Positions 11,830 through 23,959 of a DNA stretch of 64,000 nucleotides are shown piece by piece. The translations under genes and the position numbers were made by a program. The notes beneath the pieces were generated by a model. That model was not told the DNA's origin and did not search any database. It saw nothing but the letters and a program-made list of their open reading frames with translations. Numbering within the stretch: the first letter of the stretch is position 1; each line of letters begins with the position of its first letter. The stretch lies in the NCBI RefSeq assembly GCF_007565055.1, contig NC_044566.1:96177797-96241796 (forward strand), written 5' to 3'. Origin of the DNA: Rhinopithecus roxellana (Eukaryota > Chordata > Mammalia > Primates > Cercopithecidae).

Positions 11830-12040
11830 TGTCCAGAGTATAATGGGTGGCTTAGCGATATCTTTTCATCTTTCAAGGTCTCACTCAAGTGTTGCAACCT
11901 CTGTAAAAACCTTCCCAACCCCAGGCAGAACTAATCCTTACTTCCACTTTGTTTCGATTCCACTTGGCTTTTTGTCAGAGCGCATTGTCTTCTTTGACAA
12001 TTATTTGTGTTTGCTCATCAGCTAACACAGCAACGTTCAG
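11830..12040. other. Possible L2 scrap in otherwise unannotated sequence
   Basis: 'CAAGGTCTCACTCAAGTGTTGCAACCTCTGTAAAAACCTTCCC' (shown in part: GTCTCACTCAAGTGTTGCAA) recalls the L2 stretch 'AGGTCTCAGCTCAAATGTCACCTCC...GCCTTCCC', but it is short and diverged. The surrounding 11575-12260 holds nothing else I recognise. Confidence 0.35.
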
Positions 12041-12274
12041 TTCTTGCTGTGAGTCAGAATCAACTGGGAACCCGACTACAATATAGACGCCAGGCACGAC
12101 CTTCAGACACTCAGCTATGTTCAGTCTAGGGGACAGACTTTGGCACGGCCTGATTGAGGACCATGGAGACAGTATCACTGCCTCCAGGCCAGAAGCAAGT
12201 TTTATTTATCTTTGTATTACCAGTGCCTGCCACTAGTGGACAGGCACAAACTTTTGCTAAAAAAAGTGCCATAG

Positions 12275-12519
12275 CCAGGAGGATCACAAGGTCAGCAGTT
12301 CAAGACCAGCCTGGCCAACATAGTGATACTCTGTCTCTACTAAAAATACAAAAACTAGCTAGGCATGGTGGTGGGCACCTGTAGTCCCAGCTACTTGGGA
12401 CTGAGCAAGCTGAGGCAGGAGAATCGCTTGAACCCGGGAGGTGGAGGTTGTAGTGAGCCGAGATCATGCCACTGCACACTCCAGTCTGGGCGATAGAGCA
12501 AGACTCCACCTCAAAAAAA
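12275..12519 (+). mobile_element. 5'-truncated AluS, sense
   Basis: Begins within the left arm (CCAGGAGGATCACAAGGTCA), lacking about 45 bases of the 5' end, and ends in A11. The target duplication is AAAAAGTGCCATAG at 12261-12274 and AAAAGATGCCATAG at 12520-12533. A small internal duplication-like insertion (ACTGAGCAAGCTGAGGCAGG) is present. Confidence 0.95.
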
Positions 12520-12533
12520 AAAAGATGCCATAG

Positions 12534-14847
12534 TAAGAAAAATACTTGCTTAAAAACTGGATTTCTAATTCCTTCGTGGGAAATAACACATTTTGATTAA
12601 ACAAATTCGTTAATTTGCTATTTTCTTCAAGGAAAGATAGCTACCAAAGTATCTATGATGGGGAAGAAGAACACAAAAGCTTAGCAATATGTGGAGGACC
12701 ATGAAGTGAGAAAAGTCTCATGCAAACCACAATGTCCGATGGTAAGTTTTCTGTTTTGCTTCATTGTTTTACAATGCCTTGCCATTATTCTCAAACCTTA
12801 AGGTCTCAGTACTCCCCCATAACGTCCCGCAGTCCAACTAGCCAGGGCCTGAGCTGTGCTGGCCCCCAAGTTATCACCCAAAAGCAAAATCAATCAGAGC
12901 CGAGACTGGGGCTAGATGAGTGTCATACTTACCTTGGCTGCCAAAACAAGATAAATATGTAATGCAGTATTTTAAAAATCAAATCAAAGCAAAATATTCA
13001 TCTTCAACAAAATATTAACATTTTAAATAAAGTCAGGATCCATCCCCAAGATGTGCTTAGCCACACAGGGGCCTGAGGCACAAAGAAACACCAGTAATAT
13101 TGACCCTGCCTTTATGTAAAACTTTGGTATCATGTTCACCATGGATTTCTGCATTCATTTTGATTGTTTCATGTATTGCATTAAATAGTGTTTATCAAAC
13201 ACACCATTTCCCTTGATTAGTGTAATGTTTGGTGTTCTCTTCTATTTCGCTCCTGAGCAAGGACCTCATTTTCTCACCTTAGTCTCAACCCTGACACGGA
13301 CACTTGAAAACTTCTCTGAAATTGGTCTTCCAACTTTGCAGAGAATGTTCTGTTGAGAACACACACAGCCCAATTAAATTGCAAGGAAGAAAGCTAACGA
13401 GCAAATCCTTTCAGGTCGACAGAATTTCTTACAGAAGAAAAGCGATCACTTTCTGAAAATAGAAGGTTTCAGACTGGATTCCTAGTGGCCTAGCCCAGTT
13501 AATATAGACTGCATACAACCCCAAGCTGGGGATTGTCTTAAGAGAGGTAGAAATTGGAGAAGAGGATGTTGAAACATGGAAAGAAATACACCAAGCATCT
13601 GTGACAACACTGACACATCTCTGAGATAGAAAAGCGAGGAGCCTCTATCCTGAGATCTTGGGCATAGAACTTCAAATACCTCAGTGCCATGAGATTTCTG
13701 CCTTCCAGCCCACAAATGTTTTTAGGATGAAATATAGTCAGCATTTACAGGTACAAATTTTTACTCTGACCAAATGTAAGGAGAAAAACCACTGAGGGAT
13801 ACACATACTAGAGTGATTACTGCAAAGGAATGTATAGAGGGGCTGTCAAATATATAGCAGAACAAAGGATTTCTGAGACTATTTTATTGGGAAACCCTTT
13901 GAAATAAAATGAACTGGAATGGCACAAGAGATTTATAGGCATTCTTGAAATATTCTTGCCAGGTAAGTTAAATTAGGATAAAGACATTTGAGAGCAGAAT
14001 TGGCTGTCCTTAGGAAAAATCTAGAACAGCAGGATCAGCACTGAAAGTCCAAAGCAGCCACAGGAAGTGGAAGTCGCTGCAGGTGAGATTCAGCAGTGAG
14101 ATTGTGTCCCTGACACTAAGACGTTATGCCAATCTTGACCTCCACTCCGGTGCTGTCCACTCTGCTGCAACTCTAAGGCAAATGGCCATGAACAGAACAG
14201 CTGCAGCTCATTCTTTTGTACTTAGGAACCCAGAGTCTGTTTGGAATAGAAAATGGTACAGAAGAATGGAAACCAAGCCACCCAGGTTTTGGGAACTCAG
14301 CATTGTCCCAGAGCCTGGTGGTAAGGGCCCTGGGTATGGAAAGAGCATGCAGAGCTCTGATGAGGAATGCTGGCTACACAGAGTGCCCAAAATAGAAGGA
14401 GAATTGCCCTGCTCTGAATGGGGGTGTTGGTGGGAAAGCTTCCTATAGAGAAAGAGCCTGCCAGCCTCGGAATGAGGAGCGCTCTTGTCTCTGAGCCCTG
14501 CCACCAAGGGGATGCTGAACACCTATGCTTCCCTCACAGAAAGCCTGCTAGTAACTCCCACTCTGTGAAATGAGGTTCCCTAAGAAAGAAGAAGAAAATA
14601 AGAGCTGTAATAGTAGAGATCTTGCATGGAGAGTGTGAGAAACTCACTTCATAGTGATGCTTAAATGCACTGCTGATGGTGTACAACATATAAATGATGC
14701 AGGTGTGTTGTTGTAAACCATCTTCTTTTGGGGATCAACTTGAACAATTCAGGTTTTCTCAGAAAATAATGTCTTTCTGTCTTTCCTGAACTCCCACACA
14801 TCTCTTGGGGTGCAAATTTAAGGGGTAGATGCCCTTGCAGGGGATGC
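12534..14847. other. Unannotated non-coding sequence
   Basis: No repeat family recognised. The longest frame (14083-14448, + strand, 121 codons) overlaps a 104-codon frame on the other strand, has no recognisable domain and no convincing splice context. I treat it as chance. Confidence 0.5.
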
Positions 14848-14864
14848 AAAGGTTTTGATGAGAG

Positions 14865-15168
14865 GGCAGGTGTGGTGGCTCACACCTGTAATCCCGGCAC
14901 TCTTGGAGGCCAAAGCAGTTGGATCACCTGAGGTCTGAGTTCGAGACCAGCCTGGCAAACAAGGTGAAACCCCATCTCTACTAAAAATACAAAAAGTTGC
15001 CGGGCATCGTGGTGCATGCCTGTAATCCCAGCTACTCATGAGGCTGAGGCAGGAGAATTGTGTGAACCTGGGAGGCGGAGTTTGCAGTGAGCCATGATCA
15101 CACCACTGCACTCCAGCCTGGGTGACAGAGTGAGACTCTGTCACTGAAAAAGAGAGAGAGAGAGAGAG
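14865..15168 (+). mobile_element. AluS, sense, with (GA)n tail
   Basis: Full-length Alu (GGCAGGTGTGGTGGCTCACA to CAGAGTGAGACTCTGTCACT). Its poly(A) tail has evolved into a (GA)n run. Near-perfect 17-bp target duplication AAAGGTTTTG(A/C)TGAGAG at 14848-14864 and 15169-15185. Confidence 0.97.
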
Positions 15169-15218
15169 AAAGGTTTTGCTGAGAGAAGAATGTAATAGAG
15201 AAACAAACAAAACGATTG

Positions 15219-15659
15219 CAATTTATCCTTGAATAATGCAGAGGTTAGTGGCACCGACCCCTACACGGTAAAAAAATTATAACGTTTGACTCCCGAAATT
15301 TAACTACTAATAACCGACTATTGACCAAAAGTCTTCCTCATCACATAAATCGTTGGTTAACATATATTTTATATGTGCTATGTAGTATATCCTTTATTCC
15401 TATAGTAAAGTATGCTAGACAAAAGAAAATATAATTAAGAAAATAATGAGAGGAAAGAAAATATATTTACTATTCCTTAAGAAGAAGCGGATCGTCACAA
15501 AGGTCTTCATCCTTGTCTTCACATTGAGGAGGCTCAGGAGGAGGAGGAGGAGGAGGAGGAAGAGGAAGGATGGTCTTGGTATCTCAGGAGTGGCAGAAAC
15601 AGAACAAAACCCACATATAAGTGGACCTGTACAAGCTTGTGTTGCTCAAGGACTGACTG
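15219..15659. mobile_element. Complete Tigger-family MITE (MER28/Tigger2-like)
   Basis: Both termini are recognisable and inverted: 'CAATTTATCCTTGAATAATG' at left and GTTGCTCAAGGACTGACTG at right. Internal landmarks are AACTACTAATAACCGACTAT, AATATATTTACTATTCCTTA and the GGA-rich tract at 15533-15570, in the order of the TcMar-Tigger MITE recalled as MER28. There is no transposase frame. The GGA tract creates an arginine-rich spurious frame. Confidence 0.8.
15533..15572. repeat. (GGA)n purine-rich tract inside the Tigger MITE
   Basis: About ten GGA/GAGGA units (AGGAGGAGGAGGAGGAGGAG), matching the CTC-rich region of the family consensus but expanded here. Confidence 0.9.
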
Positions 15660-18330
15660 CATTGATGACGTATCAGTTGTAGCAAGAGTCCTTCCTACTG
15701 AGATGAGGAACATTTGTGTGTGTGTAGCGAGACGTCTTGATGGGTCATTCTGGCCAGAGTTAGGAAGTACTCAGGCATGACCTAGTTAAGCAGGGGTCAC
15801 CAGAGACAGCCCCGCCACTCTGCCTGGTAAAGTGGAGGACACTGTAGAGTTTCAGGAAATGATCGTGGTGGATGAGATGCTCTGCGGGATAGTGGAGGTA
15901 AAAGCAGATACTACAGGGAAAGCTGTAGACCACGGTGAAGGCTGTTGGGCCTAGGGGAGAGAAACCTGTGACACAGAAACTCACTGTAGAGTATGGTGGT
16001 CCAATGCTCTATCTAAAGTTATCTGCTGTGCTTAGCTGTACTGTTATCTCTAGCCTCACTTGTACACCAACTTAGTCAGTAGAAATCTTTCTAATCACAA
16101 GTGGCTTTCATGAATTGGGTTTTGAAGACAAAGCAAAACAAAACCAAAAAGAGTCAGTATTCTGTGGGTTGGTAATGGGGTGAAGTGAAAGGAATAGTCA
16201 CAAAATGTAAACTTCAGGGGAAATTAAGAATAACACTGAAATATAACAAGGGAACAAAAAGAGATGAGAAGAATTAAAAGCCCTTGAAAGTCTTTGGCTC
16301 TACGGCAGGTGGAGGATGGAGAAACTGGGAATGGGGTTTCCTCGTCACATGAGAGTGGAGCTCCAGCCATTTCACCTTGCTATTGCAGTAAAAGGTGACC
16401 TCATAAGGCTGGCAGAGAGGAGGACTTCCAGGTGACTGACATAGAAATGAGGCTTAAATGCCATCACATGCCACATAATGGCATAATAGAGTTTCTTTTT
16501 CCAGACTAATAATAATGCACTTGAGAAAAGGCTTTTACATGAGTAAAGAGAACATTATTTCTGAATATTTAATGCAAAATTGCCATAGAATAAAATGATC
16601 ATTAAATATATAAATGCTATTTACATGTGCTTAGTACTCAGATAACTCATCTCTTATATAATGTGATCTCTGTGCCCAAATTTGTCACTTGGTCATGAAC
16701 TCCACAAATCAAAATCTAGGGCAGCTTCTCACAAAGAAGCAAGTTGATGAAATGCATACTTGAAAAAAATCTCTTTTCACTGCTAACAGTAGGTTTCTGC
16801 ATTTGGTCTTGTTGCTTTCGACCAAGGGAGAAAAGATGGAAACAAGCACGCTACAACAAAACTGATGTAATGCCAGGTGGTAAAGGGTCGTTTGGATCAA
16901 AGATAAGTCCAAATATTCAGTCTCAAGTAGAGAGGAGTGGTTGCCATAGTCTCTTTTAATGTAGTACTAAGCAAAAGTTTAAGAATTTTTAAAATTGCCC
17001 TTTGTTCATCACAAATGAGCCAATTTTCTACTTTCTCATGAGGGATGCTTAAGTGGTATTTATTATTTCTGAAAGAAAAGAAAATGAAGCCGGCAATAGC
17101 TTCCTCACTTGTTCTGATGCTCATTAATGTGCTTTTATTTTTCCTTTCATCAAAAGGACCAAGTTACTCAAAGTGCCGAATTTCAGCCTTCCCTGTCCCC
17201 CTCTTCCCTGCAGAGCTGATGAATCAGAATCCGCATGTGAATATATGTCCAGGTGGATTGTATCCAAGTCTATGCTGGTTTTATAAGTGTCACCTTGGCA
17301 AGCTGGAACTACATTTCCCAGGGTCTCCTTGCTGTAAGGCCTCAAATTAGAATTGGTCAAAAGAGAAATCTCCGTGAGATTTATAAGGCAGAAGTGAAAC
17401 AGCACCCTTTGTTCTCCAAGGGTCTCCATAGCTGCCATGAGATATACAAATGTAGTCCCCTGAGTTCCAGTCTTTCTTAGTTCTCTCCCACTCTACATCC
17501 AGCTCTTCTTTTGCAGGAAAGACAAAAGTGTCGTCCTTTCCGTCACAGGTACTCTCAGCCCGCCTCCAGATACAGAGGCAGTAGCCTTCCATAGACTTCA
17601 CTGTCACCCCTTCTCATTCCCACTGGCTTCTAAGATTTCCCTGGAAGCTCCAGGTGGTCCTCACCGATGAACATTGCATGTCAAAGCTTCAGGAAGGGAG
17701 GTTTGTTAGTGACTTTTCTCTAATTCTCCAACACTACTTTCCCACTCATTCCGTAGTTCTAAGAGTTCCAATACCTCTAATAAACCCCCTTACTCCATAT
17801 TACTCGTGGTGGTTTTGCTTTCTTGGTGGAACCTTAGTAATACATTGACATTTAGAAACACTGGTCTAGGCTGCATGTATGCTTCACAAGAAACATTGCT
17901 AGTTAAAGATTTTCAACAAGCCTGTAGACCCATGCCACTGCAGAATTTATCTGAAGGATGTGGGTGCTTTTCAATCAGTGTTGCAGGAAGATTTGGAGGT
18001 CTCTTACAATTTTTGGTGAATGTCCCTTATTTATATTACTAGAACTAGTTAAATGGAGGTAGTAGATCCTGGCAAGCCTATTGACGTCAGTCCAGCTTGG
18101 CTGGATGTTTCAGCTTGGGAGAGGTAGGTGGTAAAGGTGAACTGTTCTCACTTTGAACACCTTATCCTAATCCTTAAATTTTTTCCTGGTTTATTTTTGA
18201 GTGATCAATTGCAAGCTCTTTGAATTCTGTGTTGATTATATCTCTCATTTGCAAATAATAGACACCAACCCCAAACCAGCCTAAAGTGGTTAAAAGGATT
18301 GCTTTTTGTTTTTTCTCTCTTACCGAAACA
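15660..18330. other. Mostly unannotated; possible old LTR at about 17270-17850
   Basis: No exon or confident repeat. The stretch from GGAACTACATTTCCCAGGGT (about 17305) to 'AATAAACCCCCTTACTCC...GGTGGAACCTTAGTAATACA' (about 17845) has the feel of an ERVL/ERV1 LTR in sense, with a late AATAAA and a '-GAACC-TAGTAATACA' end. I cannot name the family. Open frames on both strands at 16709-17607 overlap one another and look random. Confidence 0.35.
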
Positions 18331-18383
18331 TTGTTTTTGTTGTTGTTGTTTCATTTTGTTTCCGGTGTTGTTGTTGTTGTTGC
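18330..18383. repeat. (GTT)n low-complexity tract
   Basis: Two GTT runs (TTTTTGTTGTTGTTGTTTC and TGTTGTTGTTGTTGTTGCAG) separated by about 20 bases. Confidence 0.85.
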
Positions 18384-19227
18384 AGGGAGGAGTCAGTTGA
18401 GTTTCAGGTGTGAATTGATCCAAAGACTTAGGTGATGTCATGGGGATTGATTATCTCCCCATCCCTCTGCTTTCTGTCTTTCCTTCTTGGCCTTGTTTTT
18501 GGAAAGATTTATTTCAGTGACAGTTGAAGACACTTCACAGCTCTAAGTCCAGTTAAATAAGAAAGAGAACACCTACTTTCTGGTCACCCAAGCAAAATTC
18601 TGGGATTAGTCCAATGGGACCCAATGAGCTGGCATATGTCCCTTGCCTATTTATGATGCAATCATTTGGCTAGGAGAAGAGATGTTCTAATGATCCAGGT
18701 CGAGATCATAGGTCCACCCTAGCAGCTGCAATTGGAATGTTCTCTACCTGAATTACCCTGTAGTCCTGGGGACTAGCAAAAACCACCTGGGGCAAGCGCA
18801 AATCACCACCACCACTGCAATGGAATAGGTAGATGGTCACTTCAGCCTCTGACTGTAATACACTTTGAATTTTTCTATACTAGTTATCTAGAAAGCAAAT
18901 ATAACAGGACATCATGGTTTATACATTTTAAATGCATTAAATGTTCACTGTTGAAATTTTTGAAAGTGCAAGAAAGTATAAAAGGAAAAAAAATCACAGT
19001 AATTTCACTTCCAAGAGAAAATCATTGTAATTTTTTTTAGGTAACTTTTTTCAGGTAATTTACTAAAGCATATTTTCCATATTATTACACATACTTCTAT
19101 TCTGTACTTTATAATAGTCGCCTGGTTTTCCTTGCATTACATTGTACTACCCCACCAGTGCAATGTTGAGAAACCTTTTTTTATTGTTTCTAAATTATGA
19201 ACATTGTGCTTAAATTACTAACACATA

Positions 19228-20946
19228 CACTGCTTAATGAAATAAAACAGGACACAAACAAATGGAAGAATATTCCATGCTACTGGATAGGAAGAATCAA
19301 TATCGTGAAAATGGCCATACTGCCCAAGGTAATTTATAGATCAATGCCATCCCCATTAAGCTACCAATGACTTTCTTTACAGAATTGGAAAAGACTACTT
19401 TAAAGGTCATATGGAACCAAAAAAGAGCCCACATTGCCAAGACAATCCTAAGCCAAAAGAACAAAGCTGGAGGCATCATGCTACCTGACTTCAAACCATA
19501 CTACAAGGCTACAGTAACCAAAACAGCATGGTACTGGTACCAAAACAGAGATATAGACCAATGGAACAGAACAGAGCCCTCAGAAATAATACCACACATC
19601 TACAAGCATCTGATCTTTGACAAACCTGATAAACACAAGAAATGGGGAAAGTATTCCCTATTTAATAAATGGTGCTGGGAAAACTGGCTAGCCATATGTA
19701 GAAAGCTGAAACTGGATCCCTTCCTGATACCTTATACAAAACTTAGTTCAAGATGGATTACAGACTTAAATGTTAGACCTAAAACCATAAAAACCCTAGA
19801 AGAAAACCTAGGAAATGTCATTCAGGACATAGGCATGGGCAAGGACTTCATGTCTAAAACACCAAAAGCAATGGCAACAAAAGCCAAAATTGAGAAATGG
19901 GATCTAATTAAACTAAAGAGCTTCTGCACAGCAAAAGAAACTACCATCAGAGTGAACAGGCAACCTACAGAATGGGAGAAAATTTTTGCAATCCACTCAT
20001 CTGACAAAGGGACAATATCTAGAACCTACAAAGAACTCAAACAAATTTACAAGAAAACAACAAACAATCCCACCAAAAAGTGAGTGACGGATATGAACAG
20101 ACACTTCTCAAAAGAACACGTTTATGCAGCCAACAGACACATGAAAAAATGCTCATCATCACTGGCCATCAGAGAAATGCAAATCAAAACCACAATGAGA
20201 TACTATCTGACACCAGTTAGAATGGTGATCATTAAAAAGTCAGGAAACAACAGGTGCTGGAGAGGATGTGGAGAAATAGGAACACTTTACACTGTTGGTG
20301 GGACCTTAAACTAGTTCAACCATTGTGGAAGACAGTGTGGCAATTCCTCAAGGATCTAGAACTAGAAATACCATTTGACCCAGCCATCCCATTACTGGGG
20401 ATATACCCAAAGAATTATAAATCATGCTGCTATAAAGACACATGCAGACATATATTTATTGCAGCACTATTCACAATAGCAAAGACTTTACCAACCCAAA
20501 TGTCCATCAGTAACAGACTGGATCAAGAAAATGCGGCACATATACACCATGGAATACTATGCAGCCATAAAAAAGGATGAGTTAATGTCCTTTGTAGGGA
20601 CATGGATGCAGCTGGAAACCATCATTCTCAGCAAACTATCGCAAGAACAGAGAACCAAACACTGCATGTTCTCACTCATAGGTGGGAATTGAACAATGAG
20701 ATCACTTGGACACAGGAAGGGGAACATCACACAGTGGGGCCTGTCGTGGGGTAGGGGGCTAGGGGAGATATACCTAATGTAAATGACGAGTTAATGGGTG
20801 CAGCACACCAACATGGCACATGTATACATATGTAACAAACCTGCACATTGTGCACATGTACCCTAGAACTTAAAGTATAATAATAATAAAAAAATATATT
20901 TCAAGTCTATTCCAAGTCAAAAAAATTTATTCCAAGTCAAAAAAAA
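19228..20946 (+). mobile_element. 5'-truncated primate L1 (L1PA-type), sense
   Basis: Starts in the ORF2 reverse transcriptase/C-terminal region (AATGAAATAAAACAGGACAC), continues through the 3' UTR (GGGAACATCACACAGTGGGG, ATGTACCCTAGAACTTAAAG) and ends in A-rich sequence. Target duplication TTACTAACACATA at 19215-19227 and 20948-20960. After the first A run come about 50 extra bases with two near-identical units before the second A run, a possible short 3' transduction. Confidence 0.95.
19260..20693 (+). pseudogene. L1 ORF2 C-terminal remnant
   Basis: Covers the part of ORF2 downstream of the reverse transcriptase active site. The open frame 19367-20083 (238 codons, from MTFFTELEKT) runs through WYWYQNRD, LFNKWCWENW and DWK-like segments to a TGA at 20081-20083. 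Downstream pieces are in shifted frames and carry the cysteine-rich knuckle region (KSCCYKDTCRH). The true ORF2 stop region GGN/I-TGA lies near 20690. There are no endonuclease or FADD residues because of the 5' truncation. Non-functional. Confidence 0.9.
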
Positions 20947-22059
20947 TTTACTAACACATAAATCTTTGTGATTATCTATGATAGTCTGGACAGGAGAAAT
21001 GCCAAGCAGGGAACTTGCTGGATTAAAAAGCATAAACATTTTCTAAATTCCCAGCTTATTGCCACCCATAAATGCATTATCAGTTTATACTTCTATCAGC
21101 TGTGCATTTTGCTACTTCCTCAACAATGATTACTAAAAGTGTGTTTTATGCTTGTCAATGTGATAAGCAAAAATCATGTCATTCTTGTTTTCTTTTTTAT
21201 TACTTTGTGAAGTTAAACCAATTGTTCGTGTGAATATTTGTGCTTTTATGCATTTTATTGTGAACTTTCTCTTCAGTTCCTTTGCCCATTTTAAAAATTG
21301 AATTTTTTATCTTTTCCTGAGAAGGAAAATTATATTTTCCTGATTGTTCTGTTAGGCTCTTTGCATACTAGGAATCTTTTATAATATATGTTACAAATAT
21401 TTTTCCCAGGTTAACATACAATTTTAAATTATTTTCAAAACTGAAACTCACATTTCCATTTATTTTTGTAGATCAAATAATCTTTCCATTTATGTAAGTT
21501 GCTTTTAGTATCATTCTTAAAAATGCCCACATTCACTCCGCTAAAAAGAAAAAACATCAATTCCTAAGTCTCCTCCAGGCATTCTGTGCTGTTAAATGGT
21601 TTATGATAAATATTAGTTACCCACTGATATCATTATCCCAATCATGCTGCTGTTCCTCCCAATCCCGATATCCAAGAAGGCAAAACAAAATAGTAATTTC
21701 TGATGTCAAGTAATGTTATTTGCACTGTATTCCCCTGTGAATTTGGGTCTCTTTTCATTTGGAATCATTCATTTCTGGTGATAAGTTTGTCTATTTTAGT
21801 TCCAGAAATACATTGTTTAACAACTGTCACTTGGTAGTATATTTTATTTTCTGCAAGTGAAAGTCATGTCTTATTTAAATTATTCAAAATTTGAGTATTT
21901 TATCATACATCTTTGGACATGATGTGGAATAATTCTGTCAAGCTAAACAAGCCGTTTGGAGATTTTTATTGAAATTGCTTTGAATGCATAAATTAATTTA
22001 CAAATTAAAGTATTTCTTCCCATCCAGTAGAATTTTATATCCCTTTCTTTTTCCCAAAA

Positions 22060-23110
22060 AGAAACTCAATTTTTCCTTAATCGAATGTGTTTTAAGCCCC
22101 ATGAAACAGGACGACCCTTTGTCCACATTCAGAAATCTCAGTCTTGGGCTGACAGCAGTAAAAATGCTTATCATCTTTCTTCTTCCTGATCGACCTACTG
22201 ATCTATTCTGGCATTGCCACAGCTTTCCAGGAAGGTCCGGGAAGTTCTCTGTCAAACTGTTGATAGCCAAGTGAGATGTGACCTCGGAAGCCCCACCCCA
22301 CCATAAGAGAGTGACTGATAGGGCCCCTCCCATGGTCCTCTCTCTTAAAGCAAAGAAGACAATTTGCAAACACTCAGCGTAAAGTATGCTCCTTGAGGAA
22401 AACTAGCCAGAACTCACAGTAGCAGAATGGGTCATTTTCTTCTACCTCAAAGCAAACTCTCTTAGAGCAGCAGGAAATGAAGTGGTATTCACACTATCAA
22501 TTACACCAACTGTTTACCTAACGAACTCAGCTGCGGAAACAGCCATGTTCCAGACCAAAAGAATGTAATAAGCCCACGGTAACCCTGCAGTAACGAGCAC
22601 CTTGGCAAATTCAAGGTCTGAATTCACACGATTACAGTCCAGCTGCCAGGAAGGTGCCATCCCATTATTGACTTATAATACTATGTTATTTATTGGGATA
22701 ATTATGCTTTTCTATCCCTCCAGGGCTCAGAATCAGAGAAAGTAAGCAATGTATTCTTATTCATTCAGCATGTGAGCAAATTTCAAGTCAGAATAGATTT
22801 CTCCAAGATCTATTATACTGTGTGGGGGCACCCTACAGGCTTCGGTCCCTACCCCTAAAGATTACAGGGGCTAACAGGGTATTGTATGAATCAGTGGGAA
22901 GTTGGTTCTTGTAAGTTCAGTGAAGCAGAATTTCTGTTTTGTCAGAGCAATTTTGCCTGGAACTCTCTCACTCACTGCCCTCAAATGTAAGCATCTTGTT
23001 CCTGCTCTCGGAGCTTCAGAGCTTCTTTACAATATTGTAGGTATGAAAATGAAATTTTTACATATTCAAAATTTGACTATTATTTTATCATAATTTGCAT
23101 ATATTCTACG
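22060..23110. other. Unannotated non-coding sequence
   Basis: No repeat or exon recognised. Two overlapping frames on opposite strands (21984-22274 and 21998-22369) have no recognisable domain. Confidence 0.5.
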
Positions 23111-23119
23111 TTGCATATA

Positions 23120-23215
23120 TTCTAAATAACCCTGAAAGAAATTATTATTGCAGATGAGGAAATAAAGGCTCAGAGTAACTAAAAGACTTATTTGGTGGAC
23201 ACAAGTAAATATTTC
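23120..23215 (+). mobile_element. MIR fragment
   Basis: 'ATTATTATTGCAGATGAGGAAATAAAGGCTCAGAG' (in part GATGAGGAAATAAAGGCTCA) matches the 3' part of MIR. Confidence 0.7.
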
Positions 23216-23374
23216 TCTTTTTCCTGAATATAATTCATTTGTTTACTTATTTGATTTCCTGCCAGGTTTCCTAAATCTTTGAAATCAGACATCTCCTAGC
23301 TAGATCCCTAATGCCTCCACCCCTGGTGTTGGCCCTGATAAATAGTAAGAATTTAATGAGTATCTGTTGAGTAG

Positions 23375-23605
23375 TGGGAAAATATTGGGCTAGAAGCCAG
23401 TAAATGATGGGATCCAATCTCAGTCCTACTAATTATAAACCTTGTGAACTTGGGCCTACCACTTTTCTCTGCGCTTCATTTTCCTCATCTCTAAATTGGA
23501 GCTCATAACACCAAATCATACCAAACTTCTCTTTCTCACAGGTTTGTAGTAAGGATTAAATAAAATTCAATATAAGAAAGAATTTTGAAATAAATTATGC
23601 AGTGT
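23375..23605 (+). mobile_element. MIR
   Basis: The order 'GAAGCCAGTAAATGATGGGATCC', AACCTTGTGAACTTGGGC, CTTCATTTTCCTCATCTCTA and TTTGTAGTAAGGATTAAATA follows the MIR core and tail on the plus strand. Confidence 0.8.
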
Positions 23606-23794
23606 GGATAAAATGAAATCCATCTTCTCAAATACCTGCTTATGGAAAAGTTTAGCCTAGATTGGAAGAGACCATTATACAAGCGACATAGAGATCAGAG
23701 CTGTTTCTGTAACATCAGAGTTTACTGAGCCTGTTCCAGTGGATCCTTCTTGCTGATCACTGATCTCCAGTCTCTGAATCATTTTGCATGGTGT

Positions 23795-23950
23795 TGTAGA
23801 AAGATCTATGAATACAGAATCAAAATATATAGGTTTAATATTAGTTTTGTCAGCAATAAGCCATGTGGTCAAGTTATTTAAATCCTGGGCTTCAGTTTTT
23901 ATTTTGTTTTCTATAAAATAATGATGGTAGTAGTGGTGATAATTATGTGT
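23795..23950 (+). mobile_element. MIR fragment
   Basis: AGCCATGTGGTCAAGTTATT, CTGGGCTTCAGTTTTTATTT and TCTATAAAATAATGATGG match the MIR core order. Confidence 0.65.
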
Positions 23951-23959
23951 ATGGAGGGA

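Larger units (their letters stand above)
18930..22060 (-). mobile_element. Ancient L1M 3' region, antisense, split by a younger L1
   Basis: On either side of the L1 at 19228-20946 the sequence follows the reversed 3' end of old L1M elements. Examples are 'CTTTGCCCATTTTAAAAATT', GCTCTTTGCATACTAGGAAT and GATTTTTATTGAAATTGCTT with spacing as in the consensus I recall. Very diverged, with no frame. Confidence 0.5.

Noticed and set aside
14083..14448. 121-codon frame in unannotated DNA
   Set aside because: No domain recognised, overlaps a 104-codon frame on the other strand, and has no splice or promoter context.
15446..15682. Arginine-rich 78-codon frame
   Set aside because: Produced by the (GGA)n tract of a Tigger MITE.
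16709..17607. Cluster of 67-104-codon frames on both strands
   Set aside because: Mutually overlapping, no similarity recognised, consistent with chance.
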